This document shows positions 7,593 to 15,843 of a stretch of 54,708 nt of DNA, in pieces. The notes beneath the pieces were generated by a model. The model searched no databases and had not been told where the DNA came from. It saw nothing but the letters and a program-made list of their open reading frames with translations. The stretch is from Chromatiales bacterium. Lineage in GTDB: Bacteria > Pseudomonadota > Gammaproteobacteria > Thiohalomonadales > Thiohalomonadaceae. A program made the translations under genes and the position numbers. Numbering within the stretch: the stretch's first letter is position 1; the number at the start of each line of letters is the position of its first letter. The stretch spans positions 1 to 54,708 of the forward strand of contig JAOUQQ010000006.1 of the NCBI GenBank assembly GCA_029879245.1, in the 5' to 3' direction.

Positions 7593-9281
7593 TCATGGGC
7601 ATTCCGGATTACATGCATTTAAGTTCGTGACAAATTTCAGCGAAATATTGCCATTATCCATATCTGCATTACGCACAGCATTCTTTTTGATTCGCATGAT
7701 TTTTGCAGAACGATCCACGGTTATGTCGAACTCAGGTGCTCCCCCCAGGGATCGTGTTAGCATAAAGTGAGCGCTTTGAAATGGAAGTTTAGAGGTCAGC
7801 ACATAGGGGATAGGTGCAGACGGACTAACAAGCACATAGACCGAGGTTGCCTTTTTTGATTCTCTGAAGTCCTGTGTTGCGGCATCCAGCGACAGCTTAA
7901 GTTTATTGCCCGTCAATTCACCGCGTACCGGAACCCTAAAGTAGGCTGGGGTGAATACGCCTGCCAAACCGGTTGTCGACACTGCTGATAAACTGCCAGG
8001 GAGCGGTTGGATCATGAACCTGACGAGTATGTCCTTTCTGACTCTGGGGTCCAGCACGGAAAAATTCTCCCACGCCTTAAATTTACTTCCGACACCCTCA
8101 ATCTCACCTGTCACGTGAATTGAATCAGAGTCGTTGGTGCGTTGATAGCGAACGTTAATCACTGCGTCGATCTCTTCATCATATTTCAACCAGGTGGTGC
8201 CATTTTCGCGCATGTTAACGTTCAGAGAAGCTTGAACGGTTCCGCTGAATTTTTGACAGAATAGCTCAAAGACACCATCGATAAACATAGGAACCAGATC
8301 AGTGATCGCACCAGCCAATCGAGCCATAGATGCTGACGGGTCTTGGATTCGTTCAACCGTTCTGTTGATGCCTTGATTGATGATCCCACGTGTTGCCGCG
8401 TTGCGGTACGACACTGGCATCCCTGATACAAGTGTATCGGCAGACAGGCCCTGCAGCAGGCTATAGGATGTAGAGACAGCACCTGAGGCCATAGTAAAGG
8501 CAAGTGATGCCGTCTTCAGGCCCTGCCCGGTATAATACAGCCCGTCACAAACGTTATGATCATTGCCAGGTGGTGTGGCACTCAAAATATGATCTGCCTC
8601 GCTAAGTTCGCTGTACATCCGGTCATAGACAGGTGTGAGGTGTTCTGCCATTGGTGGGACCTGACCAGTTATATCATCGATAATTTGCAGCGCGGCATCT
8701 ACCGCTTCAACATGCGTATCGCTTTGCGCAATCATTTCACGCAGTTGGGAGACTTTTTCAAGTGCCTCTTGCTGAGTGGGTGATACAGGGGAGCGTTCAA
8801 TGATAGTATGGATGTTGTTAATAATGGCACGAGTTTTAGATATAACGGTGGAAAGCTTTTGTTTTATCTGGTCACGTTGAGAGGAAAAGCTAACTACGTC
8901 AAATGACAGACTCTCCTGCCCCTGTCCGCCAGGACCTTTCACCAGAACAGTGTATCGACCCATCGTGTTGAAAGGTACACGATATATTTGTGAGTAGTTG
9001 CGAGCGGCATCTACCGAAACATTAAAGATTTGATTATCACCGTCTGGTGACGTTAACGTTATATTAACCAGTCGGTTATCTCTAAGTGCGGTGGCCGTAC
9101 CTGATATTGTTACGACGCCACCGGGCACAGTCGTTGACGGTGTAATAGAGGCCTCTAAAGGCATGGTGGAAGGGACGAGCGACTCAGCTCCAGCACTCAT
9201 GCAGATTAACAGCAGCACATAAACTGTGACCAGTTTGTAGAGGTACTGCTGCATATGTGGATGAAATAAGTAAAGACCCAT
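7593..9281 (-). CDS. Large exported protein with N-terminal Ig-like domain, function unknown
   Basis: A 562-residue protein. ATG 9281 is chosen because AAGGAG lies 6 bases upstream. ATG 9296 lacks such a site. A long signal peptide (hydrophobic LVTVYVLLLICMSAGAES) is followed by an Ig-like domain at about residues 30-115 (ITPSTTVPGGVVTISGTA and YRVPFNTMGRYTVLVKGPGG). A helical, possibly coiled segment follows (residues 120-240), then a beta-rich C-terminal part. It is likely periplasmic or surface exposed. I do not recognise a family. It is a single gene between the convergent methyltransferase and the diguanylate cyclase. Confidence 0.55.
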   Translation of the reverse strand: MGLYLFHPHMQQYLYKLVTVYVLLLICMSAGAESLVPSTMPLEASITPSTTVPGGVVTISGTATALRDNRLVNITLTSPDGDNQIFNVSVDAARNYSQIYRVPFNTMGRYTVLVKGPGGQGQESLSFDVVSFSSQRDQIKQKLSTVISKTRAIINNIHTIIERSPVSPTQQEALEKVSQLREMIAQSDTHVEAVDAALQIIDDITGQVPPMAEHLTPVYDRMYSELSEADHILSATPPGNDHNVCDGLYYTGQGLKTASLAFTMASGAVSTSYSLLQGLSADTLVSGMPVSYRNAATRGIINQGINRTVERIQDPSASMARLAGAITDLVPMFIDGVFELFCQKFSGTVQASLNVNMRENGTTWLKYDEEIDAVINVRYQRTNDSDSIHVTGEIEGVGSKFKAWENFSVLDPRVRKDILVRFMIQPLPGSLSAVSTTGLAGVFTPAYFRVPVRGELTGNKLKLSLDAATQDFRESKKATSVYVLVSPSAPIPYVLTSKLPFQSAHFMLTRSLGGAPEFDITVDRSAKIMRIKKNAVRNADMDNGNISLKFVTNLNACNPECP

Positions 9282-9725
9282 TGAATTCTCCTTCATAAAT
9301 CCATTTAACTACGACTCAGTTTAGGCCATGTTATAGCAGGAATCAATCAGAGGAATAATCAGGTCAGAACAATTAAAGGATGCAGAGTATTTTGGCAGGG
9401 TATTCCGGACGGTGTGTGCACAGTGAGTTCCAGTCCTGATTTTATTGGAGTCTATTTCGCACTTTGCGCGATCCCGATACTGTCTCTCATATCTGAGAGA
9501 TTATTTATAAACATGGCATTCGTGTTTATGGTAATACTTCGGTTACTGTTATTGGTATCGTTCCATCTGTGAAAAAAAGCGACATAGATTAAATGGATCA
9601 TTCTTAACATTAATGAGGTTAGTTACGATTAAAAACTGGATCAGATAAATGTTGTTTCTAAGTATCAGAAAAATCCACTCTGAGACCTGTTTAACATGAC
9701 TACATGGGGTATCCAGGTTGGCTAA
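9282..9725. other. Non-coding 444-base region
   Basis: No credible gene. It contains a perfect 7-bp hairpin, TCTCTCA-TATC-TGAGAGA (9483-9500). It must hold the promoter of the exported-protein gene read on the minus strand. Nothing else distinctive was seen. Confidence 0.4.
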
Positions 9726-11303
9726 TTACGAATAGAGACAGATTTGGTTTCTGCCGTTCTGTTTTGCCGAGTACAAAGCTTTATCTGCGTGACGAAGTAG
9801 AATGTCGGTGCTGCCGGATGCGTCCGGTACGAGTGAGGCGACACCAAAACTCATAGTGATATGTTCACTGATTGAAGAGCCTTTGTGCTCTATGTTAGCA
9901 GTGGACAAATTGTGTAAGATCTTTTCAGCGAGTTGTTTGCCGTCCTGAATATTTGCATCGATCATAAGAATAACAAACTCTTCACCACCATATCTTGCAA
10001 CAATATCTGAAGCGCGATTTAGAGACGACTTTAAGATATTGGCAACCTGTATGATGCAATCGTCACCTTGTTGATGACCATAGGTGTCGTTATATTTTTT
10101 GAAATAGTCAATATCACACATAATGACCGATAACGATGATTTATCGCGGCGATGCCTGTTCCATTCTTTTGCGAATTCCTGATCAAACATTCTTCTGTTA
10201 GCAATGCCTGTCAATGGGTCATGGAGTGACAGACGCAGTAACTCATCATTGAGGTCGTTTAAGGAGTCTGTTTTAGATTGTATTGTGTCGAGTAATGTAT
10301 TAATGGAAGTTGACAGCTGGCCAAATTCATCACGGTTACTGTAGATTACTCGTTTGTTGTAGTTGAGTGAGGTGGATATGTTTTGAATCTGTTGGAGGAT
10401 GGTCGATAAAGGAGTAAGGATGTTGTTATTGATTAGAAAAATAATAAGCGCGATTGTTGCCACACCTACAGCGATAGCTGACAGGGCGGAAAGATTGATG
10501 ACGTTTTTACCTTCTTGTGTGATGTGTCGCTGATAAGCGATCTCAATGGTAAATGCATGACTACCATAGATGTCCTCGATAATCATTCTAGTGATAATCT
10601 GTTGATTATCAGTCAAAAATGAAATCAGTGGATCAGAATCCGACGGCTCGACATCTGTGTTATTAAGCTTGCGTGTGTCTTTAAATGATAGGTTGAGTTG
10701 CGTCAGGTCTTTTAAGGTATTTTCTTGCAAATACCGACCGAAAATCAGATAGCCATAAGAAGGGCCGTGATTGTTGGAATGGAGAATATGACGGGATGAA
10801 ATGGCCATGATATTTCCATTGTTTATTACAATGCCTGAAACAGATTGGCTTTCTTCTTCTGGCTCCTTGGGTGCGGGTAGAAGTTTATTGGTGAGAGTGA
10901 CGCTGTCTGCTGAGACGCTCTTTAATTGGCTTGCATCACCATTGAGGTCGATTGACCTAATCCAGAGAGTTTTTCCAGAGGTGTCAATAAATTGCATGTG
11001 ATGAATATTCAGGTTCTCAAGTAAGCTTTCATCAGCAAGGTTGCTTTCTATGTAGTCGGTCGAGCGAGTAGAGATGAATTCGACCGTATCGTTCCACGAA
11101 GCCCAATCCAGGGTAAGATTATCGAGATGGGTGAGTTCCTGCTTGAGTGCCTGCTGAAGCCTGTGGTTGTTCTTCCAGATTTCATTTTTCTCTATAGCAT
11201 CGAATTCGGGCATTATTAATGCCCATGTGAGGGTATACTGAACTGCAGACACGAATAACAACAGGCCTATAAAGACGGTACTTGCTTTCTGTTTGAGTGT
11301 CAT
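9726..11303 (-). CDS. Diguanylate cyclase with CHASE4 sensor and HAMP
   Basis: An inner-membrane receptor that should make cyclic di-GMP. ATG 11303 is used (AGGA upstream, start MTLKQKAS), giving 525 residues. Order: a TM helix near residues 7-27; a periplasmic CHASE4 domain (FDAIEKNE and LTLDWASWNDTVEF are typical) to about 260; a second TM helix (SAIAVGVATIALIIFLI); a HAMP linker; then a GGDEF domain with active-site GGEEF. RASD five residues before it is an intact RxxD inhibitory site, so product feedback is expected. The CHASE4 ligand is unknown. Monocistronic. Confidence 0.85.
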   Translation of the reverse strand: MTLKQKASTVFIGLLLFVSAVQYTLTWALIMPEFDAIEKNEIWKNNHRLQQALKQELTHLDNLTLDWASWNDTVEFISTRSTDYIESNLADESLLENLNIHHMQFIDTSGKTLWIRSIDLNGDASQLKSVSADSVTLTNKLLPAPKEPEEESQSVSGIVINNGNIMAISSRHILHSNNHGPSYGYLIFGRYLQENTLKDLTQLNLSFKDTRKLNNTDVEPSDSDPLISFLTDNQQIITRMIIEDIYGSHAFTIEIAYQRHITQEGKNVINLSALSAIAVGVATIALIIFLINNNILTPLSTILQQIQNISTSLNYNKRVIYSNRDEFGQLSTSINTLLDTIQSKTDSLNDLNDELLRLSLHDPLTGIANRRMFDQEFAKEWNRHRRDKSSLSVIMCDIDYFKKYNDTYGHQQGDDCIIQVANILKSSLNRASDIVARYGGEEFVILMIDANIQDGKQLAEKILHNLSTANIEHKGSSISEHITMSFGVASLVPDASGSTDILLRHADKALYSAKQNGRNQICLYS

Positions 11304-11568
11304 GGCTACGTCCTGATCCTTCACTATATGTATATTGACCACGCCCATAGGCGTTATAACGATACTATCGTGTTTGGCTAATATTCGCACCCTGTGTTTT
11401 AGTGTGCATAATCTGCAACATTCAGGAGCGTGTAATAACTCTCATACCGTACTTTTTTGTAGGGATAAATCCCATATAGAGTGTGGTTTCTAGTCTGGTT
11501 TCCACCAATAAGAATTCATGCTTTAATAACCAAGAATAACAGTGTGAAACTAATTGAGGCTCAGGTTC

Positions 11569-12036
11569 ATGATTCTTAAAAAAGAGCAGATCGCTCCGGA
11601 TTTTGCTGTACCAAATCAGGACAACACGGTGATCAATCTCTCCGGCTTCCGGGGGAAGATGAATGTGGTGCTCTATTTCTATCCTAAGGATGACACCACG
11701 GGATGTACGCTGGAGGCCAACCAGTTTACTCAACTGGCATCTGAGTTCGCTCAGTTTGACAGTGTGGTGCTGGGTGTGAGCAAAGACAGTTGCGCCAGTC
11801 ATCAAGCCTTTATCGACAAATACGGTTTGAAGGTTGATCTGCTCTCTGATAGCAGTGGCGCGCTGTGTGATGCCTATGGGGTGTGGCAGGAGAAGGAGAA
11901 AGACGGGGTGAAAAAGATGGGAATTGTCCGCTCCACCTTCGTGATCGATAAACAAGGGGTACTGGTTGAGGTTATGTACGGTGTGGGTGCGGATGGCCAC
12001 GCCGCGGAGATATTGGCGCTGGTGAAGGGTCTCTAG
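11569..12036 (+). CDS. bcp: Peroxiredoxin, BCP/PrxQ type
   Basis: A 155-residue thiol peroxidase that reduces H2O2 and organic peroxides with thioredoxin-like partners. ATG 11569 is chosen: GAGG lies 9 bases upstream, and the protein then starts MILKKEQIAPDF as in the family. The peroxidatic Cys46 lies in YPKDDTTGCT. The usual resolving Cys five residues on is absent (Asn51). Other Cys residues are C75 (SKDSCASH) and C100, so it may use a non-standard resolving Cys or a 1-Cys mechanism. It is followed closely by the NMT1-like gene. Confidence 0.85.
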   Translation: MILKKEQIAPDFAVPNQDNTVINLSGFRGKMNVVLYFYPKDDTTGCTLEANQFTQLASEFAQFDSVVLGVSKDSCASHQAFIDKYGLKVDLLSDSSGALCDAYGVWQEKEKDGVKKMGIVRSTFVIDKQGVLVEVMYGVGADGHAAEILALVKGL

Positions 12037-12073
12037 TGTTGCTGCATATGCTTGAATATTGCACGGTGCACAT

Positions 12074-12964
12074 ATGTCACAGATAACCATTATGTCTCTG
12101 CGCCACTCGGCGTTTTACAGCCCGCTTCTGATGACAATGGCCGGCGGCTTCTTGCAGGGCGAAGGCCTGGAGCCGAGTTATCGACAGGAGTCACCCGGTG
12201 ATATAGTTGTTGATAACATTCGTAATGGCAGTTGTGACCTTGCGCAGTCTTCGGTAGCGACCAGCTTTGCTGCACTGCAGCGTGGGGAGCTCCCCGATAT
12301 TGTCCACTTTGCCCAGATTAATGCCCGCGATGGCTTTTTTATCGCCGCACGTGAGCCTGATGAGAGTTTCACCTGGGAAAAACTGGCCGGGCGGAACGTG
12401 CTGGTCGATCACTTCTTTCAGCCGATGGCGATGTTCAGGTACGCACTACATCGCAAGGGTGTCGCGTACGATTCATTGAAGGTTGTTGATGCAGGACAAC
12501 CAGGGGAGATGTTGCAGGCTTTTCTTGGCGGCAGAGGTGACTATATCCATCTGCAGGGGCCGGCGCCGCAACAACTGGAGCAGGATGGTCACGCCTTTGT
12601 TGTTGCTGCTGTAGGCGATGCGGTTGGTCCGGTCGCCTTTAGCAGCCTGTGTGCCTCACGTGACTGGCTGCGAGGGGAAAAGGCAAAGGCCTTTATGCGT
12701 GCCTATCGTAAGTCTCAACGGTATGTATTAGAGGCTGAGGCTGAGGAGATAGCGGCTCGACAGCAGGAGTATGGATTTTTTACAGAGATAGACCCGCGGG
12801 TACTGGCCAATACCATCAGGGCCTATCAGCAACTTGGGTGCTGGCAGCAGACGCCGGATATCCCTCAGGCTGACTACGAAAACCTGCTTGATGTGTTTGC
12901 ATTTTGCAGTGGCGAAGAGCGACGTTATCCCTTCAACGCAGCAATTGTTGCTCCGCCAGGATAA
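12074..12964 (+). CDS. NMT1/THI5-like substrate-binding protein
   Basis: A 296-residue protein of the COG0715 type: two alpha/beta lobes with the pattern LRHSAFYSPLLMTMAGGFLQ, GLEPSY, and DLAQSSVATSFAALQRGELPDIVHFAQIN. The family binds thiamine pyrimidine precursors, nitrate, sulfonates or similar ligands for ABC import. No signal peptide is visible and no permease or ATPase gene is nearby, so a cytoplasmic enzyme-like or ligand-carrying role is possible. ATG 12074 is preferred over the TTG at 12059. It lies 37 bases after the peroxiredoxin gene, perhaps co-transcribed. Confidence 0.7.
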   Translation: MSQITIMSLRHSAFYSPLLMTMAGGFLQGEGLEPSYRQESPGDIVVDNIRNGSCDLAQSSVATSFAALQRGELPDIVHFAQINARDGFFIAAREPDESFTWEKLAGRNVLVDHFFQPMAMFRYALHRKGVAYDSLKVVDAGQPGEMLQAFLGGRGDYIHLQGPAPQQLEQDGHAFVVAAVGDAVGPVAFSSLCASRDWLRGEKAKAFMRAYRKSQRYVLEAEAEEIAARQQEYGFFTEIDPRVLANTIRAYQQLGCWQQTPDIPQADYENLLDVFAFCSGEERRYPFNAAIVAPPG

Positions 12965-13039
12965 AGAAAAATACCATGCTGATCATTCTGACCTGCTTTA
13001 TATAGAACGGAAGACGAACTCATGGAGATAAAGAGTTTT

Positions 13040-13053
13040 TTACTCTGACCCCG
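13040..13053. repeat. REP-transposase-type end fragment
   Basis: TTACTCTGACCCCG here is close to the reverse complement of CGGGGGTCAGAGTGA at 2892-2906, the type of sequence seen at ends of REP-associated transposase elements. It sits between two converging genes. Weak evidence. Confidence 0.3.
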
Positions 13054-13072
13054 AACGCTTATCAGGCTCATT

Positions 13073-13759
13073 CTAGTTGATATCACTGGCAGGTGGTAGA
13101 TCGGCAAACACACTATTGGCCATCCAGCTGGTAATGTTATTGACCAGTTGGGGTGGTCCAACAATCTTCATTACCCCATCTTTCTGAGCCTTGCGATAAC
13201 TGTTTTCACCCATCCAGATATCCGCCAGTGTTCTTACATCAGAGGTGAAGTAGACGTCCACATCCTTGCCGGGGTCGTTGACGCAGACATCCAGGTCATT
13301 TCCCGTTACGACAATCCACCAGTCCGGGTACTCCTTGATATCAGTAAATTTAAAACGAATAACCGTCTCATCGCCAATCAGTTTATCAGGCACAATGCTG
13401 CGCTGAAGATAGAGCATGAGTAGTTCCACATCGTAATCCTTCTCGGTCAGGCTGGAGCGTGCCCATCGCATTCCCCATTGTCCCATCCCTAGAATGACCG
13501 GCATAAGCTCCTTACATGATTCCGTAGCGTAATATTCATACCCCTTCTGGCCAGCGATCTTCTTTTTCAGTATGAGGCCATAGCTGGTTAGTGAATCGAG
13601 CCGTTTTGAGAGCAGGGTGGGTGAGATTAATGTTAACCCGCGCTGTAGCTCATTAAAGCGGGTAGCTCCCATTATAAGCTCGCGGACTATCAGGATCGTC
13701 CACTTCTCACCCAGAATTTCCGTTGCCTTGGCGATAGGGCAAAACTGACCATATTCCAT
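13073..13759 (-). CDS. HxlR-family regulator with C-terminal SCP2-like domain
   Basis: A 228-residue DNA-binding regulator. ATG 13759 is used because AGGAG lies just upstream and the HxlR domain begins at once: CPIAKATEILGEKWTILIVRELIMG, then RFNELQRGLTLISPTLLSKRL (residues about 7-100, winged helix). The C-terminal part (ITVSR-like beta strands, VNDPGKDVDVYFTSDVRTLADIWMG) looks like an SCP2/sterol-carrier fold, a hydrophobic-ligand pocket fused to a few HxlR proteins. It is divergent from the MddA-like operon, and the shared 190-base intergenic region carries a large palindrome that probably serves as its operator. It likely represses its own gene and the operon until a ligand binds; the ligand is unknown. 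Confidence 0.75.
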   Translation of the reverse strand: MEYGQFCPIAKATEILGEKWTILIVRELIMGATRFNELQRGLTLISPTLLSKRLDSLTSYGLILKKKIAGQKGYEYYATESCKELMPVILGMGQWGMRWARSSLTEKDYDVELLMLYLQRSIVPDKLIGDETVIRFKFTDIKEYPDWWIVVTGNDLDVCVNDPGKDVDVYFTSDVRTLADIWMGENSYRKAQKDGVMKIVGPPQLVNNITSWMANSVFADLPPASDIN

Positions 13760-13803
13760 TGAGTTCTCCTGATTTGGTCGGGGATGTACCAACTCCACTT
13801 TCT

Positions 13804-13855
13804 GTAGTTGGATACTCCATATTGTGTAGTTAGATACTACACAATATGAAGTATC
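13804..13855. promoter_or_regulatory. Palindromic operator between the HxlR gene and the MddA-like operon
   Basis: A perfect 13-bp inverted repeat, CATATTGTGTAGT (13818-13830) and ACTACACAATATG (13836-13848) with a 5-bp spacer, is extended by GATACT (13811) and AGTATC (13850) on the outside. GTAGTTNGATACT also occurs twice as a direct repeat 22 bp apart (13804 and 13826), two helical turns. This fits two or more HxlR dimers bound side by side. Weak promoter-like hexamers (TTGTGT, 17 bp, TATGAA or TATGGA) lie inside the palindrome on both strands. Confidence 0.7.
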
Positions 13856-13955
13856 GGTAAAACCCCGGCCTCTCTAAGATTCTCTTCAACGATGCAGTAT
13901 CAGAGCGGCATCGAACAGAAGTAACTATCAACATTCAACATGAGAGGTAAATACG

Positions 13956-14189
13956 ATGGACAAGAAAGCAACCGATGTAATGATCTATACCCAGGCCAAA
14001 CTTGATGATGAGCAATTCAGCGAAATCACACGTCAGGTAAGGACGATTGATGGTGTTACCCGCTTCGAGCGTTCGCAGCACAAGCCGCAATTTATTCTGG
14101 TCGCCTACCAGGCGAGTAAGACACGCGCTCTCGCTATTCTGGACAAGATCACACGGATGGGCTTTAACGCCTCACTGGTGGGTATCTGA
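13956..14189 (+). CDS. Small HMA-like protein without CxxC
   Basis: A 77-residue cytoplasmic protein. Its size and pattern (VMIYTQAKLDDEQFSEITRQ, VDGV-like turn, FILVAYQ, ALAILDKITRMGFNASLVGI) suggest the ferredoxin-like HMA fold, including the closing GF-x-A-x-LVG strand. The metal-binding CxxC is absent, so it probably does not carry copper. It is the first gene of the operon downstream of the HxlR operator. ATG 13956 follows GAGAGGTAAATACG. The function is unknown. Confidence 0.65.
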   Translation: MDKKATDVMIYTQAKLDDEQFSEITRQVRTIDGVTRFERSQHKPQFILVAYQASKTRALAILDKITRMGFNASLVGI

Positions 14190-14214
14190 TGCCACTCTGA
14201 GTGAGGAGAACGAT

Positions 14215-14304
14215 ATGCAAACCGTAAGGATAAAACAGCGCATTGCCGGACTAAGAGCGGCCGTGCAGGAGATTTTAGTTAACCTGGCATACAGTGCCGC
14301 CTGA
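14215..14304 (+). CDS. Putative 29-residue peptide
   Basis: ATG 14215 follows GTGAGGAGAACGAT, a strong ribosome binding site, and TGA is at 14302. The peptide is basic at its start (MQTVRIKQRIAGLRAAVQEI) and amphipathic, 29 residues. It lies between the HMA-like gene and the methyltransferase gene, whose own start is 15 bases further on. It could be a real small protein or a translational coupling leader. Only spacing and ribosome binding site support it. Confidence 0.4.
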   Translation: MQTVRIKQRIAGLRAAVQEILVNLAYSAA

Positions 14305-14319
14305 TAAGGAGAAACAACC

Positions 14320-15078
14320 ATGATTAAACGATCACTAATGCTTACCTATGGAGTAGCGAGCTACCTGCTATTCGTGGCAGTATTCGGCTACGCCATCCTC
14401 TTCATTGGAAATATCCTGGTGTCTCCATCACTCGACTCGGTTGGTGATGGTAACCTGTTACATGCAATGCTCATCGATATGGGCCTTCTCGGCCTCTTTG
14501 CGGTGCAGCACAGTATTATGGCACGTCCGGCATTCAAAAAAATGTGGACCAGAATCATACCTAAAGAGATTGAGCGTAGTACCTATGTACTGATCTCAAC
14601 AGTGCTACTGGGCGCTACCGTCTATTTCTGGCAGCCGATGGGTGGCATTATCTGGGAAGTGAGCTCGCCGATGGTGCAAACTATTCTCTATGGTCTGTTT
14701 GCAACCGGCTGGGCTATTCTGTTCCTCGCCTCCTTCCAGCAGAACCACTACGATCTTTTTGGTTTGCGTCAGGTATGGCTCGCGTTTCGCAACAAACCCT
14801 ACACTCAGCTCCCATTCAAGACTCCTTTCCTCTATCGTCATATGCGCCATCCGCTCTACGTGGGTATGTTGATTGGAATCTGGGCCGCCCCTACCATGTC
14901 AGTGGCCCATCTGGTATTCGCGCTGCTCTGCACAGGGTATATCTTCGTCGGTACATTATTCGAGGAGAAGGATCTGGAGGAATTGCTGCCAGAGTATAAG
15001 CAGTACAAAAAAGATGTCCCGATGTTTATGCCACGGCCATCACGCAACCTGAAGCACGGGAACTCAGTACCAGCATAA
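14320..15078 (+). CDS. mddA: MddA/NnrU-like membrane methyltransferase (methanethiol S-methyltransferase family)
   Basis: A 252-residue protein with about five to six TM helices. QHSIMARPAFKKMWTRIIP followed by ERSTYVLIS is the signature of the MddA branch of isoprenylcysteine methyltransferase-like enzymes. The C-terminal half has the SAM-binding YRHMRHPLYVGMLIGIWAAP and FEEKDLEELLPEYKQY of the family. Characterised MddA converts methanethiol to dimethyl sulfide with SAM. NnrU-type relatives have other or unknown roles, so the substrate here is an inference. It is the last gene of the operon controlled across the HxlR operator. ATG 14320 has AAGGAGAAACAACC upstream. It ends before a strong terminator. 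Confidence 0.75.
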   Translation: MIKRSLMLTYGVASYLLFVAVFGYAILFIGNILVSPSLDSVGDGNLLHAMLIDMGLLGLFAVQHSIMARPAFKKMWTRIIPKEIERSTYVLISTVLLGATVYFWQPMGGIIWEVSSPMVQTILYGLFATGWAILFLASFQQNHYDLFGLRQVWLAFRNKPYTQLPFKTPFLYRHMRHPLYVGMLIGIWAAPTMSVAHLVFALLCTGYIFVGTLFEEKDLEELLPEYKQYKKDVPMFMPRPSRNLKHGNSVPA

Positions 15079-15102
15079 TTAAGCTTAAAGATGTATAACC
15101 AG

Positions 15103-15137
15103 GGCCAGTGGGTAGGAGTACCCATTGGCCTTTTCTT
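15103..15137 (+). terminator. Rho-independent terminator after mddA-like gene
   Basis: A 12-bp stem, GGCCAGTGGGTA (15103-15114) with TACCCATTGGCC (15119-15130) including one G-T pair, has a GGAG loop and is followed by TTTTCTT. Confidence 0.85.
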
Positions 15138-15295
15138 ATGTATCACTGAAAAATCGGATATTGGTTAATACTATGGAGTGAGCAGGTTAAATTAAGTGAA
15201 AATAATGTTAGGCGATGGCAAAAACAGTGCAATAGATGTTGGTGCGGGCTTTTGCTCAAATCTAAATGTAATCATTGTCACAATGGGAGAATAGG

Positions 15296-15691
15296 CTAAT
15301 CTTCGAAATTAAGTTTATCGATGATTCGATTAAGTACCCCCTGTTCGCCATCATCATTGGTGGTGCTTGATAGTAGAAGGGCTGCTGCAGATTCCGCTTC
15401 AATGCGTGCTATATAGTCGTCGTTACATACTTTAACGGCTAACTTAAGCTCCTCAAACAGTGCAGTGACTTCACCCGGCATACGTACCCAGGTATCAATG
15501 ATCAATCCTGTTGCGGGTTCTACCCTTGCAGGAAATGTTTTCTTTAATACCAGGTCGTTGTAGTGTTCACACCACTCCTTGGGTGCCTGGTGGTTGAGTT
15601 TGAAGTAGAGATTAATATAGGGCTCTTTACGAATACGAGCCGGACGTGTCTCATCCATGCCACAAATTCTTATGTCGCTGATACCTTCCAT
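15296..15691 (-). CDS. Hypothetical protein, 131 residues
   Basis: A soluble protein with no signal peptide or TM helix. Pattern: a beta-rich first half (RIRKEPYINLYFKLN, APKEWCEHYNDLV) and an alpha-helical end that finishes NRIIDKLNFED. The start is ATG 15691 with AAGG upstream. Two Cys residues (WCEHY, VCNDDY) but no metal motif. I do not recognise a family. It is a single gene between the MddA terminator and the DUF3025 gene. Confidence 0.5.
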   Translation of the reverse strand: MEGISDIRICGMDETRPARIRKEPYINLYFKLNHQAPKEWCEHYNDLVLKKTFPARVEPATGLIIDTWVRMPGEVTALFEELKLAVKVCNDDYIARIEAESAAALLLSSTTNDDGEQGVLNRIIDKLNFED

Positions 15692-15843
15692 TGTAATACC
15701 TTGCCCATGGGGCTATTGATGTACACCTGACAGCATACACCCTTACAAGGTAAATAACCGGAATAGGCTTAATATATTATCTCAGGCGTGATATCCCTGT
15801 ATTAGTGCGTCAGGAGTAGTATGGCAGCGTGTACGCCAGCCAC

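Noticed and set aside
9483-9500. Palindrome TCTCTCA-TATC-TGAGAGA as a terminator
   Set aside because: It is AT-poor in stem strength, not placed directly after a gene, and has only a weak T-rich side.
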